Shown one piece after another: positions 34,135 through 43,316 of a DNA stretch of 43,316 nucleotides. How positions within the stretch are numbered: position 1 is the first letter of the stretch; each line of letters opens with the position of its first letter. The notes beneath the pieces were generated by a model. That model worked only from the letters and a program-made list of their open reading frames with translations. It did no database searches and was not told the DNA's origin. Both the position numbers and the translations under genes were made by a program. The stretch comes from Flavobacteriia bacterium (GTDB lineage: Bacteria > Bacteroidota > Bacteroidia > Flavobacteriales_D > Crocinitomicaceae), in the NCBI GenBank assembly GCA_009924735.1, contig RFQZ01000022.1:1-43316 (forward strand), read 5' to 3'.

Positions 34135-34718
34135 CTTTTAAATTTTGGAAATTTCATTTTATACTCAATGTCTATCAATCCTTCCGTGATGTTTTTCAAT
34201 CTTTTTTGAATCAATTTCTTTTTCAATGGGCTAATGAGATCCGTAAAAAGTACCCCTTCAATGTGGTCGTATTCATGTTGAATGATGCGAGCCGCATAAC
34301 CATTGTACGTTTCTTCTCGAAAATTCCAATCTTGGTCGTAGTAACTAACCTTAACTTCTTCCTTCCTTTGGACCATTTCGCGAATCTTTGGAATGGAAAG
34401 ACATCCCTCTTGAAACGCCCACGTTTCGCCACTTTCACTCTCGATGATTGGATTGATAAAAACCTGGTTAAAAGATTCAATTCCTACCGCTCTTGGGTCT
34501 GGCTCCTCCCCTTCTTCATCTGCAAAAGGTTTTCCGTCTACGATAAACAAGCGAATGTTCTTTCCGATTTGAGGTGCAGCGAGGCCTACGCCTTTTGCGT
34601 TGTACATGGTTTCGTACATGTTCGCAATCAAATCATTTAATTCGGGATAATCTCGATCTATTTCTTCTGATGATTTTTTCAGATTGGGATCTCCATATGC
34701 TACGATGGGTAAAATCAT
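34131..34718 (-). CDS. def: Peptide deformylase
   Basis: 195-residue metalloenzyme that removes the formyl group from nascent N-formyl-Met. All three motifs are intact: GVGLAAPQ (43-50), EGCLS (104-108, metal-ligand Cys106) and HEYDH (148-152, two His ligands and the catalytic Glu). 36 bases after ruvX and overlapping the lipoprotein gene by four. No fmt adjacent. Confidence 0.97.
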   Translation of the reverse strand: MILPIVAYGDPNLKKSSEEIDRDYPELNDLIANMYETMYNAKGVGLAAPQIGKNIRLFIVDGKPFADEEGEEPDPRAVGIESFNQVFINPIIESESGETWAFQEGCLSIPKIREMVQRKEEVKVSYYDQDWNFREETYNGYAARIIQHEYDHIEGVLFTDLISPLKKKLIQKRLKNITEGLIDIEYKMKFPKFKR

Positions 34719-34754
34719 AATTTTATATCAAGTACAAAAATACATTCCTTTTCT

Positions 34755-35168
34755 TTAATCCGCTAAATGCGCCAAATAATCTTGCAGTAAAATGGCCGCG
34801 CTGATTTTATCCACCAAACCTTTGTTTTTCAAATCTTTTTTCTTTCCGGCTAAAAATATGGCTTGACTTGCGCGCTTTGATGTATACTGCTCATTTTGCA
34901 AGTAAATCGGGATGTTTACAAACTGTTTTTCGATGGCTTCCTTCAAGTACAATACATTTTGGGTAACATCGGTAAAAGTTCCATCCAAAGACAAAGGGTA
35001 TCCCAACACGATGCCATCGATTTTGTACTGTACTACCAAACTTTCCAGTCGCTGCATCAATTTTTCGGAGGCTACCATTTCCAAGGGGGATGCAATCATT
35101 TTCAGATCATCTGTCAACGCCAAGCCGGTTCTTTTCAAACCAAAATCAATTCCAAGTAAAATTCCCAT
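34755..35168 (-). CDS. ruvX: Putative Holliday junction resolvase RuvX (YqgF)
   Basis: 137-residue RNase H-like protein; in the family, linked to rRNA processing and DNA repair. LGIDFGLKRTGLALTD (5-20) gives Asp8; NEQYTSKRA (92-100) gives Glu93; VDKISAAILLQDYL (119-132) gives Asp120, so the acidic triad is complete. The frame is open from 35219, but the start at 35168 (MGILLGIDFG) matches the family N terminus and length (about 138). Confidence 0.92.
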   Translation of the reverse strand: MGILLGIDFGLKRTGLALTDDLKMIASPLEMVASEKLMQRLESLVVQYKIDGIVLGYPLSLDGTFTDVTQNVLYLKEAIEKQFVNIPIYLQNEQYTSKRASQAIFLAGKKKDLKNKGLVDKISAAILLQDYLAHLAD

Positions 35169-35231
35169 CAAAACAAAGGTAAATGGAATTTTGAAAGTGC
35201 GGGCTTCAAATGAAATCATTGATATATTCTT

Positions 35232-35239
35232 TATATTTG
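35232..35239 (+). promoter_or_regulatory. -7 promoter element for the 35262 lipoprotein gene
   Basis: TATATTTG, a full match, 22 bases upstream of the ATG. The nearest TTG (35219-35221) is only ten bases away, so the -33 is unassigned. The element also lies in the upstream region of the divergent ruvX. Confidence 0.5.
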
Positions 35240-35261
35240 CAAAGAATTTTCATCTGTTCTT

Positions 35262-36074
35262 ATGTGTAATTTCATTCGTAGCATCATCTGCTTTTGTATT
35301 GTAGTTCTTTTGGTGGGTTGCCAAAACCAGAATAGGAAACGTTTGTCTTTCGACAATACAGAAATACCCGATGCGTCCAAATATGAAAAAGTTTTTTCCG
35401 ATCAAGACCAATACGATTCCTTGGTTAAGAAAATTGATTCCTCAAAAGAATTTAAGGAAGTATACAGTTTGGAATATGGCGACAAAAAGGGAAACAGGTG
35501 CATGGTTACCGGTCTTTTAAATTCTAAAAACTCTGTAGTAAAACTTATGCTGGAAGAGTCTCGAACGGATGGGGTTAATCTGGTCACAGATTTTTATTTT
35601 TCTGGCAAAAGCATGTTTTTTGCGCGACAAAGGGTCACTGATTTCAATAAAGATTCCATGGGATTTGGCGAAGTTTTTTCCTATTTCGGGACGAACAAAA
35701 AAATCATCTATTCAGCTTCGAAGTTGGCCAATTCTGAAGCAGAATTGACAGATACAAAAGCGTTATACGTCAAAAAAGTAGACTTTGACCCTGCGAAAGC
35801 ACTTTCCATCATTAACCAAAAGGGTCCATTTGAGACCAGGTTTCAAGGATCGATCGATACAGAAGCGTATACGTTCATTATTGTAGGTACCTCTGGAAAA
35901 AACGGTCAAAATTCTGCGTTGGCGTATAATAAAAACTATCCTTTGGCAGAAACAATGGCAAAAAACGAGTCGAAATATTTGAATAAAAAGTTAAGAATCG
36001 ATTTTACGAAAGTCACCGAAGCGAACAATTTCTCATACCAAGGGTTAACAGGTATCAAGTTAATTCAAGAATAG
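35262..36074 (+). CDS. Predicted lipoprotein of unknown function
   Basis: 270-residue protein with a Cys/Ile-rich hydrophobic start and Cys20 in LVGC. The mature part is Lys/Ser/Asp-rich and mostly beta-strand-like; I do not recognise a family. It begins a plus-strand chain, seven bases before the outer-membrane barrel gene, so it is probably coexpressed with it. Role unknown. Confidence 0.75.
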   Translation: MCNFIRSIICFCIVVLLVGCQNQNRKRLSFDNTEIPDASKYEKVFSDQDQYDSLVKKIDSSKEFKEVYSLEYGDKKGNRCMVTGLLNSKNSVVKLMLEESRTDGVNLVTDFYFSGKSMFFARQRVTDFNKDSMGFGEVFSYFGTNKKIIYSASKLANSEAELTDTKALYVKKVDFDPAKALSIINQKGPFETRFQGSIDTEAYTFIIVGTSGKNGQNSALAYNKNYPLAETMAKNESKYLNKKLRIDFTKVTEANNFSYQGLTGIKLIQE

Positions 36075-36081
36075 CATTTTC

Positions 36082-38832
36082 ATGAAACAAACCATACGGA
36101 TCCTCCTAGCCCTTTTCATAGGTATGAATGTGCTTCATGCGCAAACCATTTCAATCACGGGGACCGTATTTGATTCCACAGGTACAACATCGTTGTCAAA
36201 GGCTTCTGTATCCTTGGTGAGACTCAACGACTCTCTTCTCATAGATTTTATGCGTTCCGATACGGGTGGGAATTTCAAATTCAATGCCCCCATGGATTCT
36301 TTTTATTTACTGGTTGAACACCCGCAGTTTGACCCTAAAATCATGTATATTTTCGGGAATCCCAGCGACCCTGAAGTTACCATTCCCATGATTCGGATGG
36401 GCATTAAGGTAAAGGATCTTGCCGAAGTCATTGTTAAAGGAAATCGCAACCGGGTTTATTACAAAGGGGATACCTTGGTATATGTTGCTGACAGCTTTAA
36501 GGTCTCCGAAAATGCAGTGGTTGAAGACTTGTTAAAGAAATTGCCAGGGATAAAAATTGATGAAAACGGACAAATAACTTCACAAGGAAGGGAGATCAGT
36601 CAGGTATTGGTGGATGGGGATGAGTTCTTTGGAACAGACCCAACCATTGCGACCAAAAACCTAAGCGCAAAAGGCGTGGAGTCTGTACAGATTTATGAAA
36701 AGAAACAACAAGACAATGCCACTGGAACAGATGAGAAAATACAAGTAATGGACTTGAAATTGAAAGAGGATGCAAAAAAAGGTTATTTCGGAAAAGCCAC
36801 CTTGGCATCAGACGCCGGGATCATCGGTAATCCAACTTCACAACTTCCATTTTACGAAGGTGAATTGCTTTTCAATCGTTTTGATAAAAAACAAAAATTC
36901 TCTGTGTTCTTGCTAACATCAAATACACCAAAATCCAATTTCAAATGGGGAGACATGAACAAATTTGGATTGGAAAACGAAAGAGAGGGCAGCGGGATGA
37001 ACATGTGGGACCAGAGTGCTGTGCGGACCAATTCAGGCATTCCTCAAACCACAAAGGCAGGTATTTACTACAATAACAAAATTGGAAAAACAGGAAAGGT
37101 TGGATTTAACTACAGTTTCAGTGAAAACAAACTCAATGCGACCCAAAGCAGTTTATCTCAGTATTTCCTTTCGGATACTTCCTATTACACGAAGGATTCT
37201 GTATCCAATGTTTCGAAGAACATCTCACATAAACTGAATTTTAGTTATGCAACGGCTATAGATTCATTGACGTTTTTCGACATCAAACCAACATTTAGTT
37301 ACGACATCGCTACGACAGAAAACAACACCAATAATGCTTTTAAAACCGAAGATTTCATCCCTACCTTCTCAACGAATGTCGCCAACAAAAATGAATCAAA
37401 AGGTTACAATCTTCGGGTAGAAAGCACCCTTAAAAGACTTTTCAAAAAACCAAGAAGGGAAATTGAATTGAAATACATTTTAAACAAAACAGACAATGCT
37501 ACCGACGGTTCTTTGATTACAGAATCTATTTTTGGTGCCACATCGGTCACGGTGGATCAGAAAAAACAAAATGACAATGGGAACACCTTAAATTATGGCA
37601 TTCTAACTTACCGTGAGCCCCTTTCAGCAAAATGGAAAGTACAAGTTGAATACTACTTAGAATTTGGAAGTTCTTACCAAGACAGAAAAACCTATGACAA
37701 AGGCACAGGGGATTATGCCACTGAGGTAGCCCTCTTTAGCAATGAATTTCAGAATGTTAGGACCCAACATAGGGGAACCACTTCCCTAATTTATGAATCG
37801 AGTAAACATGTTTTCAGTGCGGGGGTTGGTTTTCGAAACATACAACTGGACAACAACAATTTAATCAGCGACACCAACATCTTCCAAAACTTCAACAATG
37901 TACTGCCTCGAATGAGTTACAATTACAAACCTTCGATGGGAACCCGACTCAACTTAACCTATTTCACGAAGTCGGACCAACCTTCCATGAATGACATTCA
38001 ACCGGTTCAAGACAATACAAATCCAAACCGAATTAAAATTGGAAATGCGAATTTATCACCAAATTATGCGCACAATTTGAACTTTCAATTTAACAAGTGG
38101 GAAGCGATGACTGGAAGATATGTATGGACAGGAATCAATTCAAGTTATACGAACAACGCGTTTGCATCAAACACTTTTTATGACACCTTGGGGAGAACGG
38201 TTTCTAATACCATTAATGTGGATGGAAATGTCTTTGCAAACTTTTACGCAGGGGTTGGACTTCCCGTATTTAATAGAAAACTTGACATCAATCCGAGCTT
38301 AGACGGTTCCATTGTTCGTTATACCAACCAAATCAACAATACGCAAAACATTACTTTCAACCCAACCTTGGGTGGAGGGTTGGACCTTGAATTAAAATTT
38401 GATTCAATTGAAGTTTCTGTATCTCAAAAATACACCTACTCCAGTCCAAAAAGCACTTTTTCATCCATCTCGAATACACCTTATTCCACCCAAGTATATG
38501 GAGCAGAATTTAAGTGGACCTTGCCTTTCCATTTTAAATTTACTGCAGACGCGAAATATACCATCAATTCACAACGGGCTTCAGGTTTCAATCGAAACAT
38601 TATGGTTGTAAATGCGGAAATCCAAAAGGCATTTTTGTCCACTGAAAATTTGTTGCTTTCCATTAACGCCTACGATTTGTTCAATCAAAATTTGAATTTA
38701 CAGCGGCAGGTGAATGGGAACATTATCACTGACAACTACACTCGGGTAATTACGCGGTATTTCTTACTGCGCTTGACCTATCGTTTCAATAAAAACAAAA
38801 CCAAGGAAGATGACTTTGAAGGCTGGCATTAG
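36082..38832 (+). CDS. Outer-membrane beta-barrel protein, TonB-receptor-like
   Basis: 916-residue protein: signal peptide about 1-20 (ending LHAQ), a carboxypeptidase-regulatory-like domain at about 23-100 (ISITGTVFDSTGTTSLSKAS), a plug-like domain (VVEDLLKKLPGIKIDENGQI, VLVDGDEFFGTDPTI) and then a long C-terminal barrel of alternating strands ending FLLRLTYRFNKNKTKED. This is the layout of the Bacteroidota TonB-dependent-receptor-related barrel family. No SusD partner is present; the next gene is a GLPGLI protein, a common partner. The substrate is unknown. Overlaps the next gene by 23 bases. Confidence 0.88.
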   Translation: MKQTIRILLALFIGMNVLHAQTISITGTVFDSTGTTSLSKASVSLVRLNDSLLIDFMRSDTGGNFKFNAPMDSFYLLVEHPQFDPKIMYIFGNPSDPEVTIPMIRMGIKVKDLAEVIVKGNRNRVYYKGDTLVYVADSFKVSENAVVEDLLKKLPGIKIDENGQITSQGREISQVLVDGDEFFGTDPTIATKNLSAKGVESVQIYEKKQQDNATGTDEKIQVMDLKLKEDAKKGYFGKATLASDAGIIGNPTSQLPFYEGELLFNRFDKKQKFSVFLLTSNTPKSNFKWGDMNKFGLENEREGSGMNMWDQSAVRTNSGIPQTTKAGIYYNNKIGKTGKVGFNYSFSENKLNATQSSLSQYFLSDTSYYTKDSVSNVSKNISHKLNFSYATAIDSLTFFDIKPTFSYDIATTENNTNNAFKTEDFIPTFSTNVANKNESKGYNLRVESTLKRLFKKPRREIELKYILNKTDNATDGSLITESIFGATSVTVDQKKQNDNGNTLNYGILTYREPLSAKWKVQVEYYLEFGSSYQDRKTYDKGTGDYATEVALFSNEFQNVRTQHRGTTSLIYESSKHVFSAGVGFRNIQLDNNNLISDTNIFQNFNNVLPRMSYNYKPSMGTRLNLTYFTKSDQPSMNDIQPVQDNTNPNRIKIGNANLSPNYAHNLNFQFNKWEAMTGRYVWTGINSSYTNNAFASNTFYDTLGRTVSNTINVDGNVFANFYAGVGLPVFNRKLDINPSLDGSIVRYTNQINNTQNITFNPTLGGGLDLELKFDSIEVSVSQKYTYSSPKSTFSSISNTPYSTQVYGAEFKWTLPFHFKFTADAKYTINSQRASGFNRNIMVVNAEIQKAFLSTENLLLSINAYDLFNQNLNLQRQVNGNIITDNYTRVITRYFLLRLTYRFNKNKTKEDDFEGWH

Positions 38833-39547
38833 ATCGTATATTTTGCTTTTATTCCTCCTGTTGGAAGGCATCAGTTTTGGTCAATTTTACAATTCCGGAA
38901 CCATTTACTACACGCGTCGCACCAATTTGTTGAAAAAATACACCGACCAGCGGATGCGAAGATTTGTCAACGAAGACAACAAAATTAAGAACGATAAATT
39001 TTCTTTAACCTTCAACGACACGGTTTCCGTTTTCAAAAGCATCCCTTCGAATACGCCAGATGAAATGGCTTGGCTCACCAGTAAAAATGAATATTATCAG
39101 TACTTAACTCAAAAAAAACAAGTCTCCATCCTTTCATTTTTCGGTACCCAAGTTTATGTGAGTGACAGCTTGCCCGAACGAAAATGGAAACTTACAGAGA
39201 ACAAAAGAAACATTTGCGGATTCGATTGTCGCAAAGCCATTTATCAAAAAGATGATTCTACGCGCATTTATGCGTGGTATGCCCCAAACATAATCCCTTC
39301 CATTGGTCCTGAAGGATTTTGTGGTTTACCCGGTGTGATCATGGGCATCGCCACCGAAGATGGAGGCATCATTTATTTTGCTGACAAAGTCGACTTTTCA
39401 ACGGTTCCTTTGGGTCAATCCCTGATCCTTGACAGCGGAAAGAACAAGTTATATACCTTAAAAGAATTGAAAGCAAAACTGGAAAAAGACTATGGAAATC
39501 AGCCTTGGGGAAAGCGTGTATTTGACGATTTGTTTCGATGGCTGTAA
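38810..39547 (+). CDS. GLPGLI family protein
   Basis: 245-residue exported protein: signal peptide about 1-24, then beta-rich mature sequence. The family motif is GPEGFCGLPGVIMGI (166-180), a variant of the GLPGLI signature. Two Cys in ICGFDCRKAI (135-144) may form a disulfide with Cys171 or each other. It begins inside the barrel gene. Function of the family is unknown, though it is often encoded beside TonB-receptor-like genes. Confidence 0.9.
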   Translation: MTLKAGIRSYILLLFLLLEGISFGQFYNSGTIYYTRRTNLLKKYTDQRMRRFVNEDNKIKNDKFSLTFNDTVSVFKSIPSNTPDEMAWLTSKNEYYQYLTQKKQVSILSFFGTQVYVSDSLPERKWKLTENKRNICGFDCRKAIYQKDDSTRIYAWYAPNIIPSIGPEGFCGLPGVIMGIATEDGGIIYFADKVDFSTVPLGQSLILDSGKNKLYTLKELKAKLEKDYGNQPWGKRVFDDLFRWL

Positions 39548-39571
39548 ACTAATTACTAACCACAAGTACAC

Positions 39572-40438
39572 ATGAAAGGAATCATTTTAGCAGGAGGTTC
39601 AGGCACGAGGTTGCACCCACTTACCTTGGCCGTTTCAAAACAACTGATGCCCATTTACGACAAGCCGATGATCTATTATCCACTTGGCATTCTGATGGAC
39701 GCAGGCATCCGAGAAATTCTAATCATTTCTACGCCCCACGACCTTCCCCATTTTGAAAAACTGCTAGGGGATGGAAAGGCTTTGGGGTGCGAATTCAGTT
39801 ACGCCGTTCAAGAAATTCCAAATGGATTGGCCCAGGCCTTTGTCATCGGCGAAGAATTTATTGGGAAAGATAAAGTCGCCCTGATTTTAGGAGATAATAT
39901 TTTTTATGGAAACGGATTGGATCATTTGCTAAAAGAAAACTGTGACCCAGAGGGCGGTGTTGTTTTTGCCTACCATGTGAGCGACCCAGAACGCTATGGC
40001 GTAGTTGAATTTGACGAAGAAATGACAGCCATTTCGATTGAAGAAAAACCAAAAAACCCAAAGTCAAATTATGCAGTTCCAGGGTTGTATTTTTATGACA
40101 ATTCAGTGATTGAAATCGCGAAAAATCTTAAGCCTTCGGCGAGAGGAGAATATGAGATCACTGATGTGAATGCCTCCTACCTATCCAAAGGGGATTTGAA
40201 AGTGGCTATTTTGGACCGAGGCACAGCGTGGTTAGACACAGGTACCTTTAATTCCTTGATGCAGGCAAGTCAATTTGTTCAAGTCATCGAGGAGCGTCAA
40301 GGACTAAAAATCGGTTGCATCGAAGAAATTGCCTATCGAAATGGATTTATTGATGATGAAGCACTCATGGAAATCGCAAAACCATTGGTGAAAAGTGGGT
40401 ATGGCACATACCTTATGAATTTAATAAAAGTCAAATGA
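39572..40438 (+). CDS. rfbA: Glucose-1-phosphate thymidylyltransferase
   Basis: 288-residue nucleotidyltransferase making dTDP-glucose from glucose-1-phosphate and dTTP, the first step to dTDP-rhamnose and other deoxysugars. [11 protein letters not shown] (8-18) is the nucleotide-binding loop; [17 protein letters not shown] (24-40) follows; LGDNIFYG is typical. Length is standard. rfbB, rfbC and rfbD are not adjacent. 24 bases after the GLPGLI gene; overlaps the next gene by four. Confidence 0.95.
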   Translation: MKGIILAGGSGTRLHPLTLAVSKQLMPIYDKPMIYYPLGILMDAGIREILIISTPHDLPHFEKLLGDGKALGCEFSYAVQEIPNGLAQAFVIGEEFIGKDKVALILGDNIFYGNGLDHLLKENCDPEGGVVFAYHVSDPERYGVVEFDEEMTAISIEEKPKNPKSNYAVPGLYFYDNSVIEIAKNLKPSARGEYEITDVNASYLSKGDLKVAILDRGTAWLDTGTFNSLMQASQFVQVIEERQGLKIGCIEEIAYRNGFIDDEALMEIAKPLVKSGYGTYLMNLIKVK

Positions 40439-41400
40439 GTTTTCAGGAGAAAAACATAGCTTTCATTGAGGAAAAGATTGCTGGCGTACAATTTCCAACA
40501 CAGCCTGAGAATTTATACGATCCCCTGCGTTATTTTTTGACTTTAGGTGGCAAACGCATTCGTCCCTTGCTTACCTTGTTGGCCGGTGAAATTTGTGGGG
40601 TATCCAAAGAAAATAGCATTCATGCTGGCTTGGCCATTGAGTGGTTTCACAACTTTTCGTTGATACATGACGACATCATGGACCATGCGCCCTTGAGAAG
40701 GAAACTTCCAACCATCCATGAGAAATGGAATTCAAACATTGCCATTTTATCTGGGGATGTATTGCTGATGCATGCGTTCGAACAAATTAATGTCTATCCG
40801 CCTGAAACCTATAAAAAGCTAAGTTCTTATCTCGTTAAGACTTCGATTGAGGTTTGTATTGGGCAACAGATGGACATGGATTTTGAGCGAGAAGATCACA
40901 TTGACGAAGCAGCATACATAGAAATGATTAGGTTAAAAACTTCGGTTTTACTTGGTTGTGCTTGTGCTTTTGGAGGCATCCTTGCAGAGAAAGAGCAAGA
41001 AACGGTTGATCTTTTGTATGTTTTTGGAGAACAACTTGGCATAACCTTCCAGATTCAAGATGATTTGTTAGATGCTTTTGGGGATCCAGAAAAATTTGGC
41101 AAGCAAATCGGGGGGGATATCTTGTGCGACAAAAAGACGCTTTTGGTCACAGCATTTGAAGCACTTTCCAACGAAAGTCAAAAGGAAAGCTATAAAAATC
41201 TTAAACTGGAAGTAGACCCGGCGACCAAAATAGAAAAAATTAAAAGTTTGTTTACATCCTGCGGGGTAATTGAATATTGCCAAGCCACCCAAAAAAAATA
41301 CCATTCCCAAGCGGAACAAACTTTAGCCACGCTATCTAATACGCTTGACACTGCAGAATTGCAATCTCTCTTGGACTATTTATTTTCGCGTGAAACGTAA
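40435..41400 (+). CDS. Polyprenyl (isoprenyl) diphosphate synthase
   Basis: 321-residue prenyl-chain-lengthening enzyme. GGKRIRPLL (38-46), first Asp-rich motif DDIMD (79-83), QMDMDFE (145-151), second Asp-rich motif DDLLD (209-213). No two-residue insertion in the first motif, which argues against the usual bacterial farnesyl-diphosphate synthase type; product length (C15, C20 or longer) is not determined. ATG overlaps rfbA's stop by four bases. No carotenoid or quinone gene is adjacent. Confidence 0.92.
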   Translation: MSFQEKNIAFIEEKIAGVQFPTQPENLYDPLRYFLTLGGKRIRPLLTLLAGEICGVSKENSIHAGLAIEWFHNFSLIHDDIMDHAPLRRKLPTIHEKWNSNIAILSGDVLLMHAFEQINVYPPETYKKLSSYLVKTSIEVCIGQQMDMDFEREDHIDEAAYIEMIRLKTSVLLGCACAFGGILAEKEQETVDLLYVFGEQLGITFQIQDDLLDAFGDPEKFGKQIGGDILCDKKTLLVTAFEALSNESQKESYKNLKLEVDPATKIEKIKSLFTSCGVIEYCQATQKKYHSQAEQTLATLSNTLDTAELQSLLDYLFSRET

Positions 41401-41422
41401 ATAAAAAGTATTAAAAATCTTA

Positions 41423-41453
41423 TTGCAATTATAATCCCGAATGCTTAGATTTG
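41423..41453 (+). promoter_or_regulatory. Promoter for the T9SS cargo gene
   Basis: TTG (41423-41425), 20-base spacer and TAGATTTG (41446-41453), a full -7 match, 30 bases upstream of the ATG. Separates the cargo gene from the polyprenyl synthase gene. Confidence 0.65.
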
Positions 41454-41483
41454 TCCTTAGAATTAACTTAAAATTATATCATT

Positions 41484-43274
41484 ATGAAAAAAGTCTACAT
41501 TAGCTTTTTTGGTATGTTGGTAATTGGTGTTTCCGCAATGGCGCAAAAACACAATGCAACCGCGTTAACATCCAAAAAATTTGAATCGCTTGAAATTAAA
41601 GCACCCAAAGGAAACATCGCAACCACCAAAGGCATTACGCTTTGGTCTAATGATTTTTCGAACCCTGCACAATGGACACCTTCTAATTTTCCTGCCGGAA
41701 CCCCTCCTCATACTACAGGTGATTGGGCCATTACGACAAACTTGAATGCTGTTCCTGTAACGGCTCTTAAGCCTGCTGGTTTTACAACAGCAGCAAATGG
41801 TTATGCTTTGATTAATTCGGATGCAGCCGGAGCCAATGCTACCCAAAATGCAAGAATCGTTTACAACCAAAATGTTGATTTAACAGGTCAACCCAATGTC
41901 TTGCTTATTTTCCAACAGTCTCACAGAAGGTTTATGGAAAACACTTATGTAGTGTATTCTACAAATGGTGGGAATTCATGGCAAGAAATCGAGGTGAACG
42001 CTACGATGGCCACCAATACAAACACAACCAACCCTGCAACGGTTCAATTGAATCTTTCCAACGAAATCGGTAACAAAGACAGTGTTCGTATCGGTTTTAA
42101 ATATACAGGTGCTTATGATTGGTTCTGGGCAGTTGATGATGTTAAAATCACCACACCAGACGATTTTGATTTAGCTGTAACAGGTATCTACTGGGGTTCA
42201 ACAGGATCTTGGGGAGCAAGATTGCCTTACTACCAAATACCTACTGCTCAAGTAACTGCGATTGACTTTTCTGGGATTGTAACAAACCTTGGTGCGCAAA
42301 ATCAAACAGTAACCTTTGGACTTCAAGCAGGCGCATACTCTGGAAGTTCTGCTCCAATGATGATCAACGCTTTTGCATTTGATACAGTTCCTTGTACTGC
42401 TTCTTTCACACCTCCTGCTACGGTTGCAAATTACACTGTAAATGCTGGGGTACAATCTGCAAACATTGACGCAAATCCAGCGAACAATACCGTTACGAAT
42501 GCAGCAACCATCGCAGTAAACCAAAACATCTATGCACGTGACTTAGACAACTTGGCAAGTGGTTCATTCAACCAAGGGATGGGTTTTGAAGTAGGGAACA
42601 TCTTTGATATGTATGCTGGAGATGACCTTTCTGCCATTGATGTTTACATTCACCCAAATACAAATGTTGGAACCGAAATGTATGTTAAATTGTACTCTAT
42701 TGACCCAGCAAACGGTAGTTTTGTTTATGTTGACGAGTCTGCCCCATACACGTTAACAGCAAACGAAATTGACGCATTGATTACCTTGCCTTTACAAGGA
42801 GGTGCATTTACGTTGAATGCAAACGAATCTTATTTGGTCGTTGCTGGTTCTAACGGAGACGGTGGTGCTACAGATGATTTAGTGGTAGGTACATGTGGTG
42901 TTTCTGAAGCGCAAACTTCATACTATTACGACATGACCAATACGACTTGGTACTACACAACCTCTACACCTATGGTAAGAATGAATTTCTCCAATGCAAA
43001 CATTGCTGAGAATTCTTTATTGAATGCTTTTGAAGTGTATCCTAACCCTGCAAACGGAAATACTACCGTTTCAATTTCTGGAAACACAAACGGTTCGGTT
43101 GCTGTATCCATGATGGACATTTCAGGAAAAGTTGTTTACCAAAACACTTTAACTTCTTTGAATGGTACTTCTACGTTGACCGTAAATACTGAAAAATTAA
43201 GCAATGGTTTGTATACCGTAAACGTAATGTCTAACGGTGTTACTTCTACGAAAAAAGTAGTTGTTAAAAACTAA
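41484..43274 (+). CDS. Secreted protein with T9SS type A sorting domain
   Basis: 596-residue exported protein. Signal peptide about 1-20 (ending SAMA), then a beta-sandwich region starting WSNDFSNPAQWTPSNFP with YSTNGGNSWQEIEV and WFWAVDDVKI, which resembles a choice-of-anchor or MAM-like fold. A second region follows at about 230-500. The C-terminal sorting domain starts near 512 (FEVYPNPANGNTTVSIS, then GLYTVNV and KKVVVKN), the type A T9SS signal. It is therefore probably secreted across the outer membrane and either released or attached at the surface. No enzyme motif seen, so ligand or role is unknown. Confidence 0.9.
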   Translation: MKKVYISFFGMLVIGVSAMAQKHNATALTSKKFESLEIKAPKGNIATTKGITLWSNDFSNPAQWTPSNFPAGTPPHTTGDWAITTNLNAVPVTALKPAGFTTAANGYALINSDAAGANATQNARIVYNQNVDLTGQPNVLLIFQQSHRRFMENTYVVYSTNGGNSWQEIEVNATMATNTNTTNPATVQLNLSNEIGNKDSVRIGFKYTGAYDWFWAVDDVKITTPDDFDLAVTGIYWGSTGSWGARLPYYQIPTAQVTAIDFSGIVTNLGAQNQTVTFGLQAGAYSGSSAPMMINAFAFDTVPCTASFTPPATVANYTVNAGVQSANIDANPANNTVTNAATIAVNQNIYARDLDNLASGSFNQGMGFEVGNIFDMYAGDDLSAIDVYIHPNTNVGTEMYVKLYSIDPANGSFVYVDESAPYTLTANEIDALITLPLQGGAFTLNANESYLVVAGSNGDGGATDDLVVGTCGVSEAQTSYYYDMTNTTWYYTTSTPMVRMNFSNANIAENSLLNAFEVYPNPANGNTTVSISGNTNGSVAVSMMDISGKVVYQNTLTSLNGTSTLTVNTEKLSNGLYTVNVMSNGVTSTKKVVVKN

Positions 43275-43298
43275 AAAATCTTTGTTACAAAGTGAAAA

Positions 43299-43316
43299 GA
43301 GGCTCAATTGAGCCTC
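43299..43316 (+). terminator. Terminator-like hairpin cut by the window end
   Basis: GAGGCTC-AATT-GAGCCTC, a perfect seven-pair stem 25 bases after the T9SS cargo stop. The T-run that would confirm it lies outside the window. Confidence 0.6.

Overview
The window is chromosomal DNA from a member of the Bacteroidota, most likely order Flavobacteriales. Four things support this. There are gliding-motility genes (gldD and gldE) next to ssb. One protein has a type IX secretion (T9SS) type A C-terminal sorting domain, and there is a GLPGLI-family protein beside an outer-membrane barrel protein. Ten of the promoter-sized gaps between genes carry the Bacteroidota -7 element TAnnTTTG. Starts have A/T-rich leaders instead of clear Shine-Dalgarno sites. 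I cannot name the genus. No rRNA, tRNA, CRISPR array, insertion sequence or prophage was recognised.

Layout. 1-641: a small HTH protein, then a 332-base gene-free stretch with two near-identical 70-base direct repeats. 642-6316: acyl-CoA dehydrogenase (-) diverges from anmK (+), followed by a Glu/Leu-type dehydrogenase, a TonB-like protein and folC. 6301-8655 (-): an overlapping operon of a family 2 glycosyltransferase, an ECF sigma factor and rsmG. 8733-10939 (+): tgt and an LptF/LptG-type permease. 10968-14340 (-): clpP, clpX, pdhB and a PepSY-like secreted protein. 14417-15334 (+): a glycosyltransferase-like gene ending in a bidirectional terminator. 15362-22234 (-): an OmpA/TPR lipoprotein with its own promoter, and the topA-ssb-gldE-gldD-folK chain. 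22419-26929 (+): miaB, a sigma-54 activator, lptE, a protein with an acidic 29-residue repeat, and secG, each overlapping or nearly touching the next, ended by a strong terminator. 27067-28995 (+): groES-groEL with its own promoter and terminators. 29186-33022 (+): fused cytochrome c biogenesis protein CcsBA and an RluA-type pseudouridine synthase. 33040-35168 (-): DUF1573 protein, a TPR-like lipoprotein, peptide deformylase and ruvX. 35262-41400 (+): lipoprotein, outer-membrane barrel protein, GLPGLI protein, rfbA and a polyprenyl synthetase. 41484-43274 (+): a T9SS cargo protein.

Functionally this is mostly core genome: translation and tRNA modification (def, tgt, miaB, rsmG, rluA-type), protein quality control (clpXP, groESL), envelope biogenesis (lptE, LptF/G, secG, rfbA, TonB-like, OmpA-like, gld), folate (folC, folK), DNA topology and repair (topA, ssb, ruvX) and central metabolism. 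I found no convincing undescribed multi-gene system. The points most worth a second look are the paired intergenic repeat, the Tgt that lacks the usual zinc-binding cysteines, promoter elements that nearly touch start codons (possible leaderless mRNAs), the 87-base internal repeat in the gene before secG, the activator without a sensor domain, and terminators built into the coding ends of two genes.
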